A program made the translations under genes and the position numbers. From NCBI GenBank assembly GCA_913778905.1, contig CAJYYA010000010.1:124001-188000 (forward strand): 64,000 bases of DNA, read 5' to 3'. Below the pieces are notes generated by a model that did not search any database, had not been told where the DNA came from, and was given only the letters and a program-made list of their open reading frames with translations. The number at the start of each line of letters is the position of its first letter. Position 1 is the stretch's first letter. The stretch comes from an uncultured Naasia sp. Lineage in GTDB: Bacteria > Actinomycetota > Actinomycetes > Actinomycetales > Microbacteriaceae. Below are positions 30,287 to 40,103 of this stretch, in pieces.

Positions 30287-31401
30287 TTCTTCGCGCCCTC
30301 GAGTGCGGTGGTGACGGTGTCGAGCAGCTCGTTCCAGGACACGATGAACTTCTCGACACCCTCCTTCTCGAGCAGCTCGGTGACCTCGGTGAGCGAGATC
30401 CCGAAGCCGGGCAGCGCGTCGATGACGGCGTGCGCGTCGGCGTAGTTGGTGGTCACCTGGTCGCCTTCGATGACACCGTGGTCGGATGTGGCGTCGAGCG
30501 TCTTGCCGGGCATCGTGTTGACGGTCTCGGCGACGGCCAGCTCGGTGACGTAGAGCGTGTCGGGGAGATCGGGGCTCTTGACGCCGGTCGAGGCCCAGAG
30601 CGGACGCTGCTTGTTGGCACCCGCCTCGAGCAGGGCGGTGGCGCGGGGCTCGGCGAACGCCTTCTCGAACGCCTCGTAGGCGAGGCGAGCGTTGGCGATG
30701 CCGGCCTTGCTCTTGAAGGCCTTCGCCTCGTCGGAGCCGACTGCGTCGAGACGCTTGTCGATCTCAGTGTCGACGCGCGACACGAAGAAGGAGGCGACCG
30801 AGTGGATCGTCGACAGCTCGTGGCCGGCTGCCTTGGCCTTCTCGAGTCCGCTCAGGTACGCATCGACGACCTCGAGGTAGCGCTCGATGCCGAAGATCAG
30901 GGTGACGTTGACGCTGATCCCGTTGCCGATGACCTCGGTGATGGCCGGGAGTCCCGCCTTGGTCGCGGGGATCTTGATCATCGCGTTGGGCTGGTCGACC
31001 TTGGCCCAGAGCGCCTTGGCCGCCGAGACGGTGCCCTCGGTGTCGTGGGCGAGACCGGGCTCGACCTCGATCGACACGCGGCCGTCGAAGCCCTTCGTCG
31101 CGTCGTAGATCGGGCGGAAGATCTTGGATGCGTCGGCGACGTCGTCGGTGGTGATCTCGAAGACCGCCCTGTCGGTCGTCACGCCCTGGGCTGCGAGCTC
31201 GCGCACCTGCTCGTCGTACAGCTCGCCCTTGGCCAGGGCGGACGCGAAGATCGTCGGGTTGGTCGTGACGCCGACGACGTTCTTCTCGTCGATGAGCTTC
31301 TGCAGCGAGCCGCCGGTGATGAGCTCGCGCGACAGGTCGTCGAGCCAGATGCTGACACCGACAGCGGAGAGCTGGGCGGTGGCGTTCTCGGTGTTCGTCA
31401 T
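30283..31401 (-). CDS. tal: Transaldolase
   Basis: A 372-residue TIM-barrel transaldolase moving a dihydroxyacetone unit between sugar phosphates. The Schiff-base lysine is K143 in [17 protein letters not shown] near the N-terminus and GVTTNPTIF (about 48-56) are diagnostic. Length fits the long actinobacterial subtype. The ATG at 31401 is chosen because homology starts there and AAAGGATT precedes it. tkt lies 32 nt upstream and pgi overlaps by four nt downstream. Confidence 0.96.
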   Translation of the reverse strand: MTNTENATAQLSAVGVSIWLDDLSRELITGGSLQKLIDEKNVVGVTTNPTIFASALAKGELYDEQVRELAAQGVTTDRAVFEITTDDVADASKIFRPIYDATKGFDGRVSIEVEPGLAHDTEGTVSAAKALWAKVDQPNAMIKIPATKAGLPAITEVIGNGISVNVTLIFGIERYLEVVDAYLSGLEKAKAAGHELSTIHSVASFFVSRVDTEIDKRLDAVGSDEAKAFKSKAGIANARLAYEAFEKAFAEPRATALLEAGANKQRPLWASTGVKSPDLPDTLYVTELAVAETVNTMPGKTLDATSDHGVIEGDQVTTNYADAHAVIDALPGFGISLTEVTELLEKEGVEKFIVSWNELLDTVTTALEGAKK

Positions 31402-31433
31402 GTGCTTCGAATCCTTTCTCGTAGCGGTCGCGC

Positions 31434-33551
31434 TCAGAGCGCGGCCAGCGAGTCCTTGGCCGCCTGGACAGCGGCTTCCTTGGTCAGACCGAACTCCTTG
31501 TAGAGCGTCTGGTAGTCGGCGGAGGCGCCGAAGTGCTCGATGGAGACCATGCGGCCCGAGTCGCCCACGATGCCGTGCCACGACATGCCGATCCCGGCCT
31601 CGATCGAGACGCGGGCCTTGACGGCCGCGGGGAGGACGCTCTCGCGATACGCCTCGTCCTGCTCCATGAACCACTCGAGGCAGGGTGCGGAGACCACGCG
31701 GGCACGGATGCCCTCGCTCGCCAGCTGCTCGCGGGCCGCGACGGCGATCTGAACCTCCGAGCCGGTCGCGATCAGGACGACCTGGGGCTCTCCGCCCTCG
31801 GCCTCGGCGAGGACGTAGGCGCCCTTCGCCGTGCCACGCGCATGAGCGAGCGTGCTGCCCTCGGCCTCGCCGTCTCCGCGCTCGAACACGGGGAGGTTCT
31901 GACGGCTGAGCGCGATACCGGCCGGGCCGTTGCGACGCTCGAGGATCGTCTTCCAGGCCCAGGCGACCTCGTTGGCGTCGGCCGGTCGGACGACGTCGAG
32001 CCCCGGGATCGCGCGGAGCGCGGTGAGCTGCTCGATCGGCTGGTGCGTGGGGCCGTCCTCGCCCAGGGCGATGGAGTCGTGCGTCCAGACGTAGATCGCG
32101 GGAGCCTTCATCAGCGCGGCCAGACGCACAGCGGGGCGCATGTAGTCGCTGAAGATGAGGAAGGTGCCGCCGAATGCGCGCGTGTTGCCGTGCAGCACGA
32201 TGCCGTTGAGGATCGAGCCCATGGCGTGCTCACGGATGCCGAAGTGGAGGACGCGTCCGTAGGGGTCGCCTGTCCATTCGTGGGTCGACCACTCCGTCGG
32301 CACGAAGGACTTGCCGTCGGTGATGGTGGTCAGGTTCGACTCGGCCAGGTCGGCCGATCCGCCCCAGAGCTCGGGCATGAGGGGCGCGATGGCGTTGATG
32401 ACCTTGCCGGACGCGGCACGGGTCGAGACGTCCTTGCCGGCCTCGAAGACCGGGAGCGCCTCTTCGATACCCTCGGGCAGCTCGCCGCTCAGGACGCGGT
32501 CGAGGAGTTTCTTGTTCTCCGGGTTGGCCTCGGCCCACGCGTCGAAGCTCTTCTGCCATTCGGCGTGCTCGGCCTGGCCGCGCTCGACTGCCTTGCGCGT
32601 GTGCTCGATGACCTCGTCGTCCACGACGAAGGTCTTCTCCGGGTCGAAGCCGACGACCTCCTTGAGTGCGCGCAGCTCGTCCGCGCCGAGCGCGGAGCCG
32701 TGGATCTTGCCGGTGTTCTGCTTCTTCGGGCTCGGCCACCCGATGATGGTCTTGAGGATGATGATCGAGGGCTTGGACGTCTCGCCCTTCGCCTCCTCGA
32801 TGGCCTTGTACAGCTCGGCCGCGTCCTCGACGTACTCGCCGGTGCGCTTCCAGTCGACGTGCAGGACCTGCCAGCCGTAGGACTCGTAGCGCTTGGCCAC
32901 GTCCTCGGTGAAGGCGATGTTGGTGTCGTCCTCGATGGAGATCTGGTTGGAGTCGTAGATGGCGATGAGGTTGCCGAGCTGCTGGTGACCGGCCAGCGAC
33001 GAAGCCTCGCTCGTCACGCCCTCCTGCAGGTCGCCGTCTCCCGCGATGACGTAGACGAAGTGGTCGAAGGGGCTCTCGCCGGCGGGGGTCTCGGGGTCGA
33101 AGAGACCGCGCTCGAAGCGGGCGGCGTAGGCGAAGCCGACGGCCGATGCGAGACCCTGGCCCAGCGGGCCGGTGGTGATCTCGACGCCGTCGGTGTGACC
33201 GTATTCGGGGTGGCCCGGGGTCTTCGAGCCCCACTTGCGGAGCTGCTTGAGGTCGTCGAGCTCGAGGCCGTAGCCGCCCATGTAGAGCTGCACGTACTGG
33301 AGCAGAGAAGCGTGGCCGCTGGAGAGGATGAAGCGGTCGCGTCCGAGCCACTCGTTGTCGCTGGGGTCGCGGCGCATGACCTTCTGGAAGAGGAGGTACG
33401 CGGCGGGTGCGAGGCTCATCGCCGTTCCCGGGTGACCGTGGCCGGCCTGTTCGACCGCGTCAGCGGCGAGGATGCGGGCGGTTTCGACCGCCTTCTTGTC
33501 GATCGATTCCCACTGCAGATCTGCCACGGTCGGTACGTGCTCCTTCGTCAT
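31434..33551 (-). CDS. tkt: Transketolase
   Basis: A 705-residue thiamine-diphosphate enzyme transferring two-carbon units between sugar phosphates. The ThDP motif [13 protein letters not shown] is near residues 168-180; [15 protein letters not shown] near 37-51 and the pyrimidine domain (GLREHAMG-type sequence, [10 protein letters not shown]) are intact. First gene of the pentose-phosphate operon. The ATG at 33551 has GAAGGAG inside its early codons rather than upstream; one upstream TTG is also in frame. A minus-strand TATACT at 33592-33587 is the likely -10. Confidence 0.97.
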   Translation of the reverse strand: MTKEHVPTVADLQWESIDKKAVETARILAADAVEQAGHGHPGTAMSLAPAAYLLFQKVMRRDPSDNEWLGRDRFILSSGHASLLQYVQLYMGGYGLELDDLKQLRKWGSKTPGHPEYGHTDGVEITTGPLGQGLASAVGFAYAARFERGLFDPETPAGESPFDHFVYVIAGDGDLQEGVTSEASSLAGHQQLGNLIAIYDSNQISIEDDTNIAFTEDVAKRYESYGWQVLHVDWKRTGEYVEDAAELYKAIEEAKGETSKPSIIILKTIIGWPSPKKQNTGKIHGSALGADELRALKEVVGFDPEKTFVVDDEVIEHTRKAVERGQAEHAEWQKSFDAWAEANPENKKLLDRVLSGELPEGIEEALPVFEAGKDVSTRAASGKVINAIAPLMPELWGGSADLAESNLTTITDGKSFVPTEWSTHEWTGDPYGRVLHFGIREHAMGSILNGIVLHGNTRAFGGTFLIFSDYMRPAVRLAALMKAPAIYVWTHDSIALGEDGPTHQPIEQLTALRAIPGLDVVRPADANEVAWAWKTILERRNGPAGIALSRQNLPVFERGDGEAEGSTLAHARGTAKGAYVLAEAEGGEPQVVLIATGSEVQIAVAAREQLASEGIRARVVSAPCLEWFMEQDEAYRESVLPAAVKARVSIEAGIGMSWHGIVGDSGRMVSIEHFGASADYQTLYKEFGLTKEAAVQAAKDSLAAL

Positions 33552-33586
33552 CAAAGTCTTACTTACCCACGTCTAGGGCCGTGGCA

Positions 33587-33592
33587 AGTATA
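33587..33592 (-). promoter_or_regulatory. -10 hexamer TATACT of tkt operon
   Basis: TATACT on the minus strand 35 nt upstream of the tkt ATG. No good -35 is seen. It faces the ctaB promoter in a 149-bp divergent region. Confidence 0.5.
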
Positions 33593-33686
33593 GGGAGCGA
33601 GCATGTGCGGACGATGCGGATTGTCGCTCCGCGCGTAACGTGTTCCCCGTGTGCCCGTGCGGCCTCGATTTCTACGCGGTGTCGAG

Positions 33687-33692
33687 TAGGAT
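33687..33692 (+). promoter_or_regulatory. -10 hexamer TAGGAT of ctaB, possibly leaderless
   Basis: TAGGAT ends eight bases before the ctaB GTG at 33701, fitting a leaderless or nearly leaderless transcript. Confidence 0.4.
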
Positions 33693-33700
33693 TTGGGTCA

Positions 33701-34630
33701 GTGAGCACAGTGACGAAGACCCAGGCCCCGCTCCGCGAGGGGCGTCCAGCGTCCTTCGTCGACAAGGCGCGTTCCTACATCGCCCTCACCAAGCCGCGCG
33801 TCATCGAACTCCTGCTGGTGACCACCGCGCCCGTGATGATCCTGGCCCAGCGCGGCATCCCGGACCTCTGGCTCGTCGTCGCCACCCTGATCGGCGGCTC
33901 CATGAGCGCAGGCGCGGCGAGCGCGTTCAATTGCTACATCGATCGCGATATCGACGCGATGATGCATCGGACGCGCAACCGCCCGCTGGTGACGGGGGAG
34001 TTGACGCCTCGGCAGGCGCTCGTGTTCTCCTGGACCCTGGCCGCCGTCTCGACCGTGTGGCTACTCGTCTTCACCAACTGGGTGGCCGCGGCTCTCTCGG
34101 TGGGCGCGATCTTCTTCTACGTCGTCGTCTACACGCTCTGGCTCAAGCGCCGTACCGAGCAGAACATCATCTGGGGCGGGATCGCGGGCTGCTTCCCTGT
34201 CCTCATCGGCTGGTCGGCCGTGACCGGGGATCTGTCGTGGGGCGCCGTCATCCTGTTCCTGGTCGTCTTCCTGTGGACGCCGCCTCACTACTGGCCGCTG
34301 TCGATGAAGTATCGCGACGACTACGAGACCGCGGGTGTGCCCATGCTCGCGGTGGTGCGCAACCGGAAGATCGTCGGCCTCCAGACGATCCTGTACGCCT
34401 GGGCCACGGTCGCCTGCTCGCTGCTGCTCATCCCGGTCTCCGACATGGGGGTCGTGTACTCGGCGACCGCGCTCGCGTCCGGCGTATGGTTCATCGCTGT
34501 CACGCATCGTCTGTACGGCGATGCCATCCGCGGAGCCGAGCCGCGCCCGATGCGCGTCTTCCACGCCTCGATCACCTATCTGACGCTGCTGTTCCTCGCG
34601 GTCGCGATCGACCCGCTGCTGCCCTTCTGA
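33701..34630 (+). CDS. ctaB: Heme O synthase (protoheme IX farnesyltransferase)
   Basis: A 309-residue UbiA-family prenyltransferase that adds farnesyl to heme b, making heme O for the aa3 cytochrome oxidase. The metal/diphosphate motifs are [18 protein letters not shown] (from about residue 77) and YRDDYETAG (about 206-214). Seven to nine membrane segments are predicted. The GTG at 33701 is chosen for its distance from the -10; a second in-frame GTG lies three codons later. It diverges from tkt, as in many Actinobacteria, and ctaA lies downstream on the other strand. Confidence 0.95.
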   Translation: MSTVTKTQAPLREGRPASFVDKARSYIALTKPRVIELLLVTTAPVMILAQRGIPDLWLVVATLIGGSMSAGAASAFNCYIDRDIDAMMHRTRNRPLVTGELTPRQALVFSWTLAAVSTVWLLVFTNWVAAALSVGAIFFYVVVYTLWLKRRTEQNIIWGGIAGCFPVLIGWSAVTGDLSWGAVILFLVVFLWTPPHYWPLSMKYRDDYETAGVPMLAVVRNRKIVGLQTILYAWATVACSLLLIPVSDMGVVYSATALASGVWFIAVTHRLYGDAIRGAEPRPMRVFHASITYLTLLFLAVAIDPLLPF

Positions 34631-34658
34631 CCGAGAGCTCCGGACGACCCGCGGTCAG
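34627..34658. terminator. Possible hairpin across convergent stops
   Basis: CTGACCG (34627-34633) can pair with CGGTCAG (34652-34658). The arms overlap the stop codons of ctaB and the convergent lipoprotein gene. The stem is only 7 bp with an 18-nt loop, so this is tentative. Confidence 0.3.
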
Positions 34659-35677
34659 CTGCCGCCTAGTGCTACTGTCGCCAGCCGCTCCAGGATCGTC
34701 GAGTCGAGGTCCGTCGACCCGACGACTTGCACGAGGTCGTCACCTCGCTTCGCGATGACCCCGGGGCGGCCGTCGACCCTGATGCTCGATGTCGCGACGC
34801 CGTTCGAATCGACGGCGACGGCGCCGTCGAGCTCGTCCTCGAATGCCCAGCCACCGCCGGGAAGATAAGAGACCGTGGCGTCCATCCAGTAGCAGTCGAC
34901 CTGGCCGACCATGTAGCGCGGTGCGGCGAGGGTCGCTCGCTGAACGGAGGGTCCTCGAAATTCCGCCTCGCCCGAGTCGGCGCCCGTCAGATCGATGTAG
35001 GTGTCCGGGTCGATCAGGTCCGCGCAATCAGGGGCGGCCGCGTAGGGGGGTGATCCGGCAGGCGACCAGATGGCCGAGGGCGTCGTCAAATCCTGCAGAT
35101 GAGCCGCAACACGTGACTTCAGATCGGCGAACGCGTCCAGATCCGCGGTGGATCCGTCGACGACCCCCACCTCGAGGAAAGCTGCGAAATCGTCTGTCCA
35201 CACCATCGTCGAGCAGTACCGATCGGAGCACTCGGGCCTCTGCGGGTCGTAGAGGGGTGAGAGCTCATCACGGAAATCAGCCGGATAGCCGGGAACGATC
35301 TGGACCGTCAGTCCCGCACCGGCCGGCGCTGGCTCGGGGGAGGATGGCGAGGTCCAGGTGCAGTCGAGAGCGCCGATCTGCTGGAGTGCGGAGGCTCCGA
35401 GGGTGTCGGCGAGGGCGTAGGAGGAGCGGGACGCATCGTCGATCCCGGTGAGAGTCCGCACCTGGTCTGAGGAAGCGATGCCCTCGCAGGTCCACGCGAC
35501 CCGGGAGGCCGGGCCCGGGTCGGCCACAGTCGAGGACGAGACCGATGGCGCCGGGGAGCTCTCGGGCACTACGTCGGAAGCCGGGATGGTCGGCTGTGTG
35601 ACGCAACCCGTCAGAGCGAGAGCGGGGATTAGCGCCAGAATGCGAAGAACAGCGCGAGGCTGGACCGGTGATCTCAT
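34655..35677 (-). CDS. Secreted lipoprotein of unknown function
   Basis: A 340-residue predicted lipoprotein: a basic N-terminus, a hydrophobic stretch and the lipobox LTGC with C25, followed by a Pro/Ser-rich linker (about 28-55). The rest is an extracytoplasmic domain with several cysteines (near DCTW, CSDRYCS, DCADL, DCYW) that may form disulfides. I do not recognise the family. The ATG at 35677 is preferred over a GTG two codons upstream because a TACCGT -10 box ends six bases before it. It lies between ctaB and ctaA, but nothing shows a role in heme or oxidase assembly. Confidence 0.75.
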   Translation of the reverse strand: MRSPVQPRAVLRILALIPALALTGCVTQPTIPASDVVPESSPAPSVSSSTVADPGPASRVAWTCEGIASSDQVRTLTGIDDASRSSYALADTLGASALQQIGALDCTWTSPSSPEPAPAGAGLTVQIVPGYPADFRDELSPLYDPQRPECSDRYCSTMVWTDDFAAFLEVGVVDGSTADLDAFADLKSRVAAHLQDLTTPSAIWSPAGSPPYAAAPDCADLIDPDTYIDLTGADSGEAEFRGPSVQRATLAAPRYMVGQVDCYWMDATVSYLPGGGWAFEDELDGAVAVDSNGVATSSIRVDGRPGVIAKRGDDLVQVVGSTDLDSTILERLATVALGGS

Positions 35678-35683
35678 CGCCAC

Positions 35684-35689
35684 ACGGTA
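35684..35689 (-). promoter_or_regulatory. -10-like TACCGT, leaderless lipoprotein gene
   Basis: Minus-strand TACCGT ends six bases before the ATG at 35677, and no ribosome-binding site is visible. It decides the start choice for this gene. Confidence 0.4.
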
Positions 35690-35740
35690 GCGGCGTCGGA
35701 TCGCCGTCGAGTCTCCCTTCGGTAACGATCCGCCCTCGCG

Positions 35741-36700
35741 TCAGGCGACCAGCTCGGCGGGTTCCATCTCGGTCTGCCGCAGTGACAGGACCGTCGCTGT
35801 CGCCGCGGCCGCGACGAGGCATGCCAGCACCATGTGAATGCCCACGAGGATCTCGGGGAGGCCGAAGCGGGCCTGCACGAGGCCGACGACGACCTGTACG
35901 GCGATGACGCCGAGGAGAGCCAGCGAGTAACGCCGGACGAGGGTGATGCGGCGCCTGTGCGCGACGACGACGACTGCCAGCGTCAGCGCCAGCAGCGTGT
36001 AGGCGGGCCAGCTGTGGATGTGCTGCAGCAGCTCGCTGTCGAGCCCGTTGCGTGCCGCCCCTGCGTCGCCCGCATGCGGCCCGGACCCCGTGGTGAGCAC
36101 GCCGACGACGATCGTCACCGATGCGAAGACCGCCGTGAGAGCGACCAGCAGAGGGACGGGCGATGCGACCGCCTCGCCGCGGAGTCGGCGGTCGTGGAAG
36201 ACCCGCCAGACGTACCAGGTGGCGAAGGCGACGATGACGATGGAGGCCACGAAGTGAAGACCCACGATGTAGGGGTTGAGACCGGTCAGAACCGTGATGC
36301 CGCCGATGACCGCCTGGATGGGCACGTACAGCGCGACGAGCACGGCCGGGAGGATCAGGCCGCGTCCCGTGGCGCGCGTGCGGATCACGGAGACGAAGGT
36401 CAGGACGGCAACGAGCACGAGCACGAAGGTCAGCATCCGGTTGCCGAACTCGATGATGCCGTGGATGCCCATCTCCGGGACGTTGACCAACGATTCGGGC
36501 GTGCACTTCGGCCATGTCGGGCAGCCGAGCCCCGAGCCGGTCAGGCGCACGGCTCCGCCCGTTCCGACGATCGCGACCTGCGACACGAGCGTCGCCCATG
36601 CGAGGGCCCTCGTCCACCGGGTGATGGTGCGGGGTGCGAGGCGGTCCCACAGCGAATCCGCGGTCTGCTGCTCCTGCGGCCTGGACTCCGTGGTGGTCAC
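35741..36700 (-). CDS. ctaA: Heme A synthase (COX15/CtaA)
   Basis: A 319-residue membrane protein that oxidises heme O to heme A for cytochrome aa3 oxidase. About eight membrane segments are predicted. The extracytoplasmic loop after TM1 carries GSGLGCPTWPKC, the conserved cysteine pair, and heme-ligand histidines are seen in IHGIIEFGNR and GLHFVASIV. The GTG at 36700 follows a GAAAGG ribosome-binding site; upstream in-frame sequence has no homology. It works in sequence with CtaB, with SURF1 (46.2 kb) acting later in oxidase assembly. Confidence 0.95.
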   Translation of the reverse strand: MTTTESRPQEQQTADSLWDRLAPRTITRWTRALAWATLVSQVAIVGTGGAVRLTGSGLGCPTWPKCTPESLVNVPEMGIHGIIEFGNRMLTFVLVLVAVLTFVSVIRTRATGRGLILPAVLVALYVPIQAVIGGITVLTGLNPYIVGLHFVASIVIVAFATWYVWRVFHDRRLRGEAVASPVPLLVALTAVFASVTIVVGVLTTGSGPHAGDAGAARNGLDSELLQHIHSWPAYTLLALTLAVVVVAHRRRITLVRRYSLALLGVIAVQVVVGLVQARFGLPEILVGIHMVLACLVAAAATATVLSLRQTEMEPAELVA

Positions 36701-37032
36701 GCTCAGCCTTTCTCGAAGTGCCGGGCACCCCTGTAGAATCGTCAAGTTGCGCACCCGGGATCTGCGGTCGTGCAGCACACGGACAGTGCGAAGCACAGGT
36801 TGTCCGTCGAGAATCAGTGTAGGCGCGCGATGGGGTGCGTCGGCGGGCTGCCGCCCGCTTCACCCGGCCGCCGAAGACGTGGGTCAGGGGAATGCAACCG
36901 CCCACAACTCGGTTGCCTTCATAGTCGGCCCGACCAGGCCGGTGCAAGATTTCAGAAGTACGAAGTCCCGCAATGAAGTCGGAACGCCGATCGGATGATG
37001 GCCGGACGACTTTCGAGGAGAAGAGGTCCACC
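36701..37032. other. 332-nt divergent region between ctaA and sufB
   Basis: No protein gene is supported here. It must hold the ctaA and sufB promoters. I see a forward TAGAAT at 36734-36739 and a compound hairpin at 36779-36807: ACGGACA pairs with TGTCCGT and the inner GTGC-GAA-GCAC forms a tip. A second stem, GGCGGGC with GCCCGC, lies near 36842. No sufR gene or clear operator is visible. The sufB ribosome-binding site GAGG precedes 37033. Confidence 0.5.
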
Positions 37033-38451
37033 GTGTCCGATGTCCTGATCGACCGACCAGAGCTCGAGAGCCTCGGCCAGTACGAATTCGGCTGGTCCGA
37101 CCCCGATGCCGCAGGTGCGTCGGCTCGACGCGGCATCTCGCCGGAGGTCGTGTCCGACATCTCGGCACTCAAGAACGAGCCCGAGTGGATGCGCAAGACC
37201 CGTCTGAAGGCTCTCTCGCTCTTCGAGCGCAAGCCCATGCCGACCTGGGGTGCGGATCTGTCGGAGATCGACTTCGACAACATCAAGTACTTCGTGCGCT
37301 CCACGGAGAAGCAGGCTCAGACCTGGGAGGACCTGCCCGAGGACATCCGCAACACCTACGAGAAGCTGGGCATCCCGGAGGCGGAGCGTCAGCGTCTCGT
37401 CGCAGGCGTCGCGGCGCAGTACGAGTCCGAGGTCGTCTACCACCAGATCCGCGAAGACCTGGAGGAGCAGGGCGTCATCTTCCTCGACACCGACACGGCG
37501 CTCCGCGAGCACCCCGAGATCTTCCAGGAGTACTTCGGAACTGTCATCCCTTCCGGCGACAACAAGTTCGCCGCTCTCAACACGGCCGTCTGGTCGGGCG
37601 GATCGTTCGTGTACGTCCCCAAGGGCGTCCACGTCGAGATCCCGCTGCAGGCCTACTTCCGCATCAACACCGAGAACATGGGCCAGTTCGAGCGCACGCT
37701 GATCATCGCCGACGAAGGCAGCTACGTGCACTACATCGAGGGCTGCACGGCTCCCATCTACAAGAGCGACTCGCTGCACTCGGCCGTGGTCGAGATCATC
37801 GTGAAGAAGAACGCACGCGTTCGGTACACGACCATCCAGAACTGGTCGAACAACGTCTACAACCTGGTCACCAAGCGCGCGATCGCGCACGAGGGCGCGA
37901 CCATGGAGTGGGTCGACGGCAACATCGGGTCCAAGGTCACGATGAAGTACCCGTCCATCTACCTCGCCGGCGAGCACGCCAAGGGAGAGACCCTGTCGGT
38001 GGCCTTCGCCGGCCCCGGTCAGCACCAGGACGCCGGCGCCAAGATGGTGCACATGGCGCCCTACACGCAGAGCTCCATCGTGTCGAAGTCCATCGCCCGC
38101 GGCGGTGGTCGCGCAGGCTACCGCGGGGAGGTCCGCGTCGACGCCGGTGCTCACCACTCCGCCAATACCGTGCGCTGCGATGCCCTGCTCGTCGACACGA
38201 TCTCCCGGAGCGACACCTACCCCGCCATCGACATCCGCGTCGACGACGTGCAGCTCGGCCACGAGGCGACCGTCTCGAAGGTCAGCGAAGAGCAGCTGTT
38301 CTACCTGATGTCACGCGGCATGCCCGAGGACGAGGCCATGGCCATGATCGTCCGCGGGTTCATCGAGCCCATCGCACGCGAGCTGCCGATGGAATACGCC
38401 CTGGAACTCAACAAGCTCATCGAGATGGGCATGGAAGGAAGCGTCGGCTGA
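37033..38451 (+). CDS. sufB: Fe-S cluster assembly protein SufB
   Basis: A 472-residue SufB, the scaffold of the SufBCD complex on which Fe-S clusters are built. The core beta-helix is complete, including [20 protein letters not shown] (cysteine near residue 238) and [16 protein letters not shown] near the C-terminus (cysteine near residue 385). The GTG start at 37033 has AGAGG upstream and matches the usual N-terminus. It opens a five-gene SUF operon with sufD two nt downstream. No SufR-type regulator precedes it, unlike in many Actinobacteria. Confidence 0.98.
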   Translation: MSDVLIDRPELESLGQYEFGWSDPDAAGASARRGISPEVVSDISALKNEPEWMRKTRLKALSLFERKPMPTWGADLSEIDFDNIKYFVRSTEKQAQTWEDLPEDIRNTYEKLGIPEAERQRLVAGVAAQYESEVVYHQIREDLEEQGVIFLDTDTALREHPEIFQEYFGTVIPSGDNKFAALNTAVWSGGSFVYVPKGVHVEIPLQAYFRINTENMGQFERTLIIADEGSYVHYIEGCTAPIYKSDSLHSAVVEIIVKKNARVRYTTIQNWSNNVYNLVTKRAIAHEGATMEWVDGNIGSKVTMKYPSIYLAGEHAKGETLSVAFAGPGQHQDAGAKMVHMAPYTQSSIVSKSIARGGGRAGYRGEVRVDAGAHHSANTVRCDALLVDTISRSDTYPAIDIRVDDVQLGHEATVSKVSEEQLFYLMSRGMPEDEAMAMIVRGFIEPIARELPMEYALELNKLIEMGMEGSVG

Positions 38452-38452
38452 C

Positions 38453-39736
38453 GTGAGCGACGAGACAATCCCTCTGACCGGACCCACCGTCGACCTGACC
38501 GCTCCTGACGGCGGTACCGCTGTCGAGGTGACGGGAACCGGCAGTCGTGCGGCCCTCATCTCGGATGCGACCAGCTCGCACAACGGTGGTGCGCCGGTGC
38601 AGACCCGCAACGCCCGCTTCACCTCGACCGAGGTCTCGGCCTTCCCTGAGGTCACCGGGCGCGAGGCATCGTGGAAGCTCACCCCGGTGGACGCCCTGCG
38701 CGACCTCATCGACGGTGCACTCGACGGTGGCCGCTACGACTTCACGCTCGACGCAGGTGCGGGCGACGGCGCGGGCATCGACGTGTCCTGGGTGCCGCGC
38801 ACCGATCAGCGCGTCGGCCTCGCCGGAATCCCCGAGGAACGCGCGTCGGCCAACGCCTGGTCGACCTTCTCAGAAGCCCTCGCCATCACGGTGTCGGGTG
38901 AGGAGCGGGCCGAGGTGCGTGTGCAGCGAGACGCCTTCGGACCGGCGGTCCGCGGTGCGCACACCATCATCGAAGCCAAGCCCTTCAGCGACTCGGTCGT
39001 CGTTCTCGACAACTCCCGCGACGCGTCCTTGGTCGAGAACGTCGAGATCATCGTCGGAGACCAGGCCCGTCTCACGGTCGTGACCGTGCAGGACTTCGAC
39101 GACGATGCCCGTTACCTGGCGACCCACTTCGGACGCGTGGGTCGCGACGCGACGTTCAAGCACGTGGTCGTCTCGCTCGGCGGCAAGGTCGTTCGCGTCA
39201 ACCCGGCCGTCACCCTGGCCGAGCGAGGGGCCGACGGCGAACTGCTCGGCGTGTACTTCTCCGACGCGGGACAGCACCTCGAGCAGCAGGTGTTCATGTT
39301 CCACCAGGCACCCGACACCAAGGGCCGCGTCAACTACAAGGGCGCTCTCCAGGGTGCCGGCGCGCGCACCGTCTGGATCGGCGACGTCCTCATCGGTCCC
39401 GACGCGAGCGGCACCGACAGCTACGAGCAGAACCGCAACCTCGTCCTCACCGACGGCACGCGCGCGGACAGCATCCCGAACCTCGAGATCGAGACGGGCG
39501 ACATCCAGGGTGCCGGTCACGCCAGTGCCACCGGACGGTTCGACGACGAGCAGCTCTTCTACCTTCAGAGCCGTGGCATCCCCGAGGAGGTCGCCCGACG
39601 CCTCGTCGTCCGCGGCTTCCTCGCCGACATCGTTCAGAAGATCGGCTTCGCGCCGCTCGAGGAGCGCCTGCACGCCGCGATCGAAGCCGAGTTGGCCGGC
39701 GACGCGGAGACCCCGTCGATCGAGGTGACCGCGTGA
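38453..39736 (+). CDS. sufD: Fe-S cluster assembly protein SufD
   Basis: A 427-residue SufD, the SufB partner in the SufBCD scaffold complex. The beta-helix domain spans about residues 120-390, with HQAPDTKGRVNYKGAL in the middle and FDDEQLFYLQSRGIPEEVAR near the C-terminus, where the conserved histidine position should be checked. The GTG start lies two nt after the sufB stop. The last four bases overlap the Rieske gene (GTGA), giving translational coupling. Confidence 0.97.
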   Translation: MSDETIPLTGPTVDLTAPDGGTAVEVTGTGSRAALISDATSSHNGGAPVQTRNARFTSTEVSAFPEVTGREASWKLTPVDALRDLIDGALDGGRYDFTLDAGAGDGAGIDVSWVPRTDQRVGLAGIPEERASANAWSTFSEALAITVSGEERAEVRVQRDAFGPAVRGAHTIIEAKPFSDSVVVLDNSRDASLVENVEIIVGDQARLTVVTVQDFDDDARYLATHFGRVGRDATFKHVVVSLGGKVVRVNPAVTLAERGADGELLGVYFSDAGQHLEQQVFMFHQAPDTKGRVNYKGALQGAGARTVWIGDVLIGPDASGTDSYEQNRNLVLTDGTRADSIPNLEIETGDIQGAGHASATGRFDDEQLFYLQSRGIPEEVARRLVVRGFLADIVQKIGFAPLEERLHAAIEAELAGDAETPSIEVTA

Positions 39737-40059
39737 GCACGAACATCGGCCCCGCCGACGACATCACGGTGGACGCGGCCAAGCGCGTCGTCATCGACGG
39801 GATCGCGATCGCGGTCGTGAAAGACAGTGCCGGCGAGATCCACGCCATCGGCGACACATGCACGCACGGCGACATCTCGCTGTCGGAAGGGTTCGTCGAG
39901 GACGACTCCCTCGAGTGCTGGGCGCACGGCTCGAAGTTCGAGCTGACGACCGGCAAACCGCTCACCCTCCCGGCCTACGAGCCCGTGCCCGTGTTCGGCG
40001 TCGAGGTCCGCGACGGCGACGTCTGGATCGACACCACTCCCAAGACCGTCGGCGCCTGA
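39733..40059 (+). CDS. Rieske [2Fe-2S] ferredoxin-like protein
   Basis: A 108-residue Rieske protein. Cluster ligands are C43 and H45 in CTHGDISL and C62 and H65 in CWAHGSKFEL, the two-Cys two-His pattern. It resembles small dioxygenase ferredoxins, but no oxygenase is nearby. It sits inside the SUF operon between sufD and sufC, as is usual in Actinobacteria, which suggests electron delivery during cluster assembly; that role is inferred. The GTG start overlaps the sufD stop. Confidence 0.93.
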   Translation: MSTNIGPADDITVDAAKRVVIDGIAIAVVKDSAGEIHAIGDTCTHGDISLSEGFVEDDSLECWAHGSKFELTTGKPLTLPAYEPVPVFGVEVRDGDVWIDTTPKTVGA

Positions 40060-40103
40060 ACCGCGCCCACTCACTTCACACCCACGAAAGCGAATCCCGC
40101 ACC

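Noticed and set aside
33611-33640. Consensus -35 boxes for the leaderless-type promoters and for tkt
   Set aside because: None reaches a convincing match to TTGACA at 16-18 bp spacing, so only the -10 hexamers are reported.
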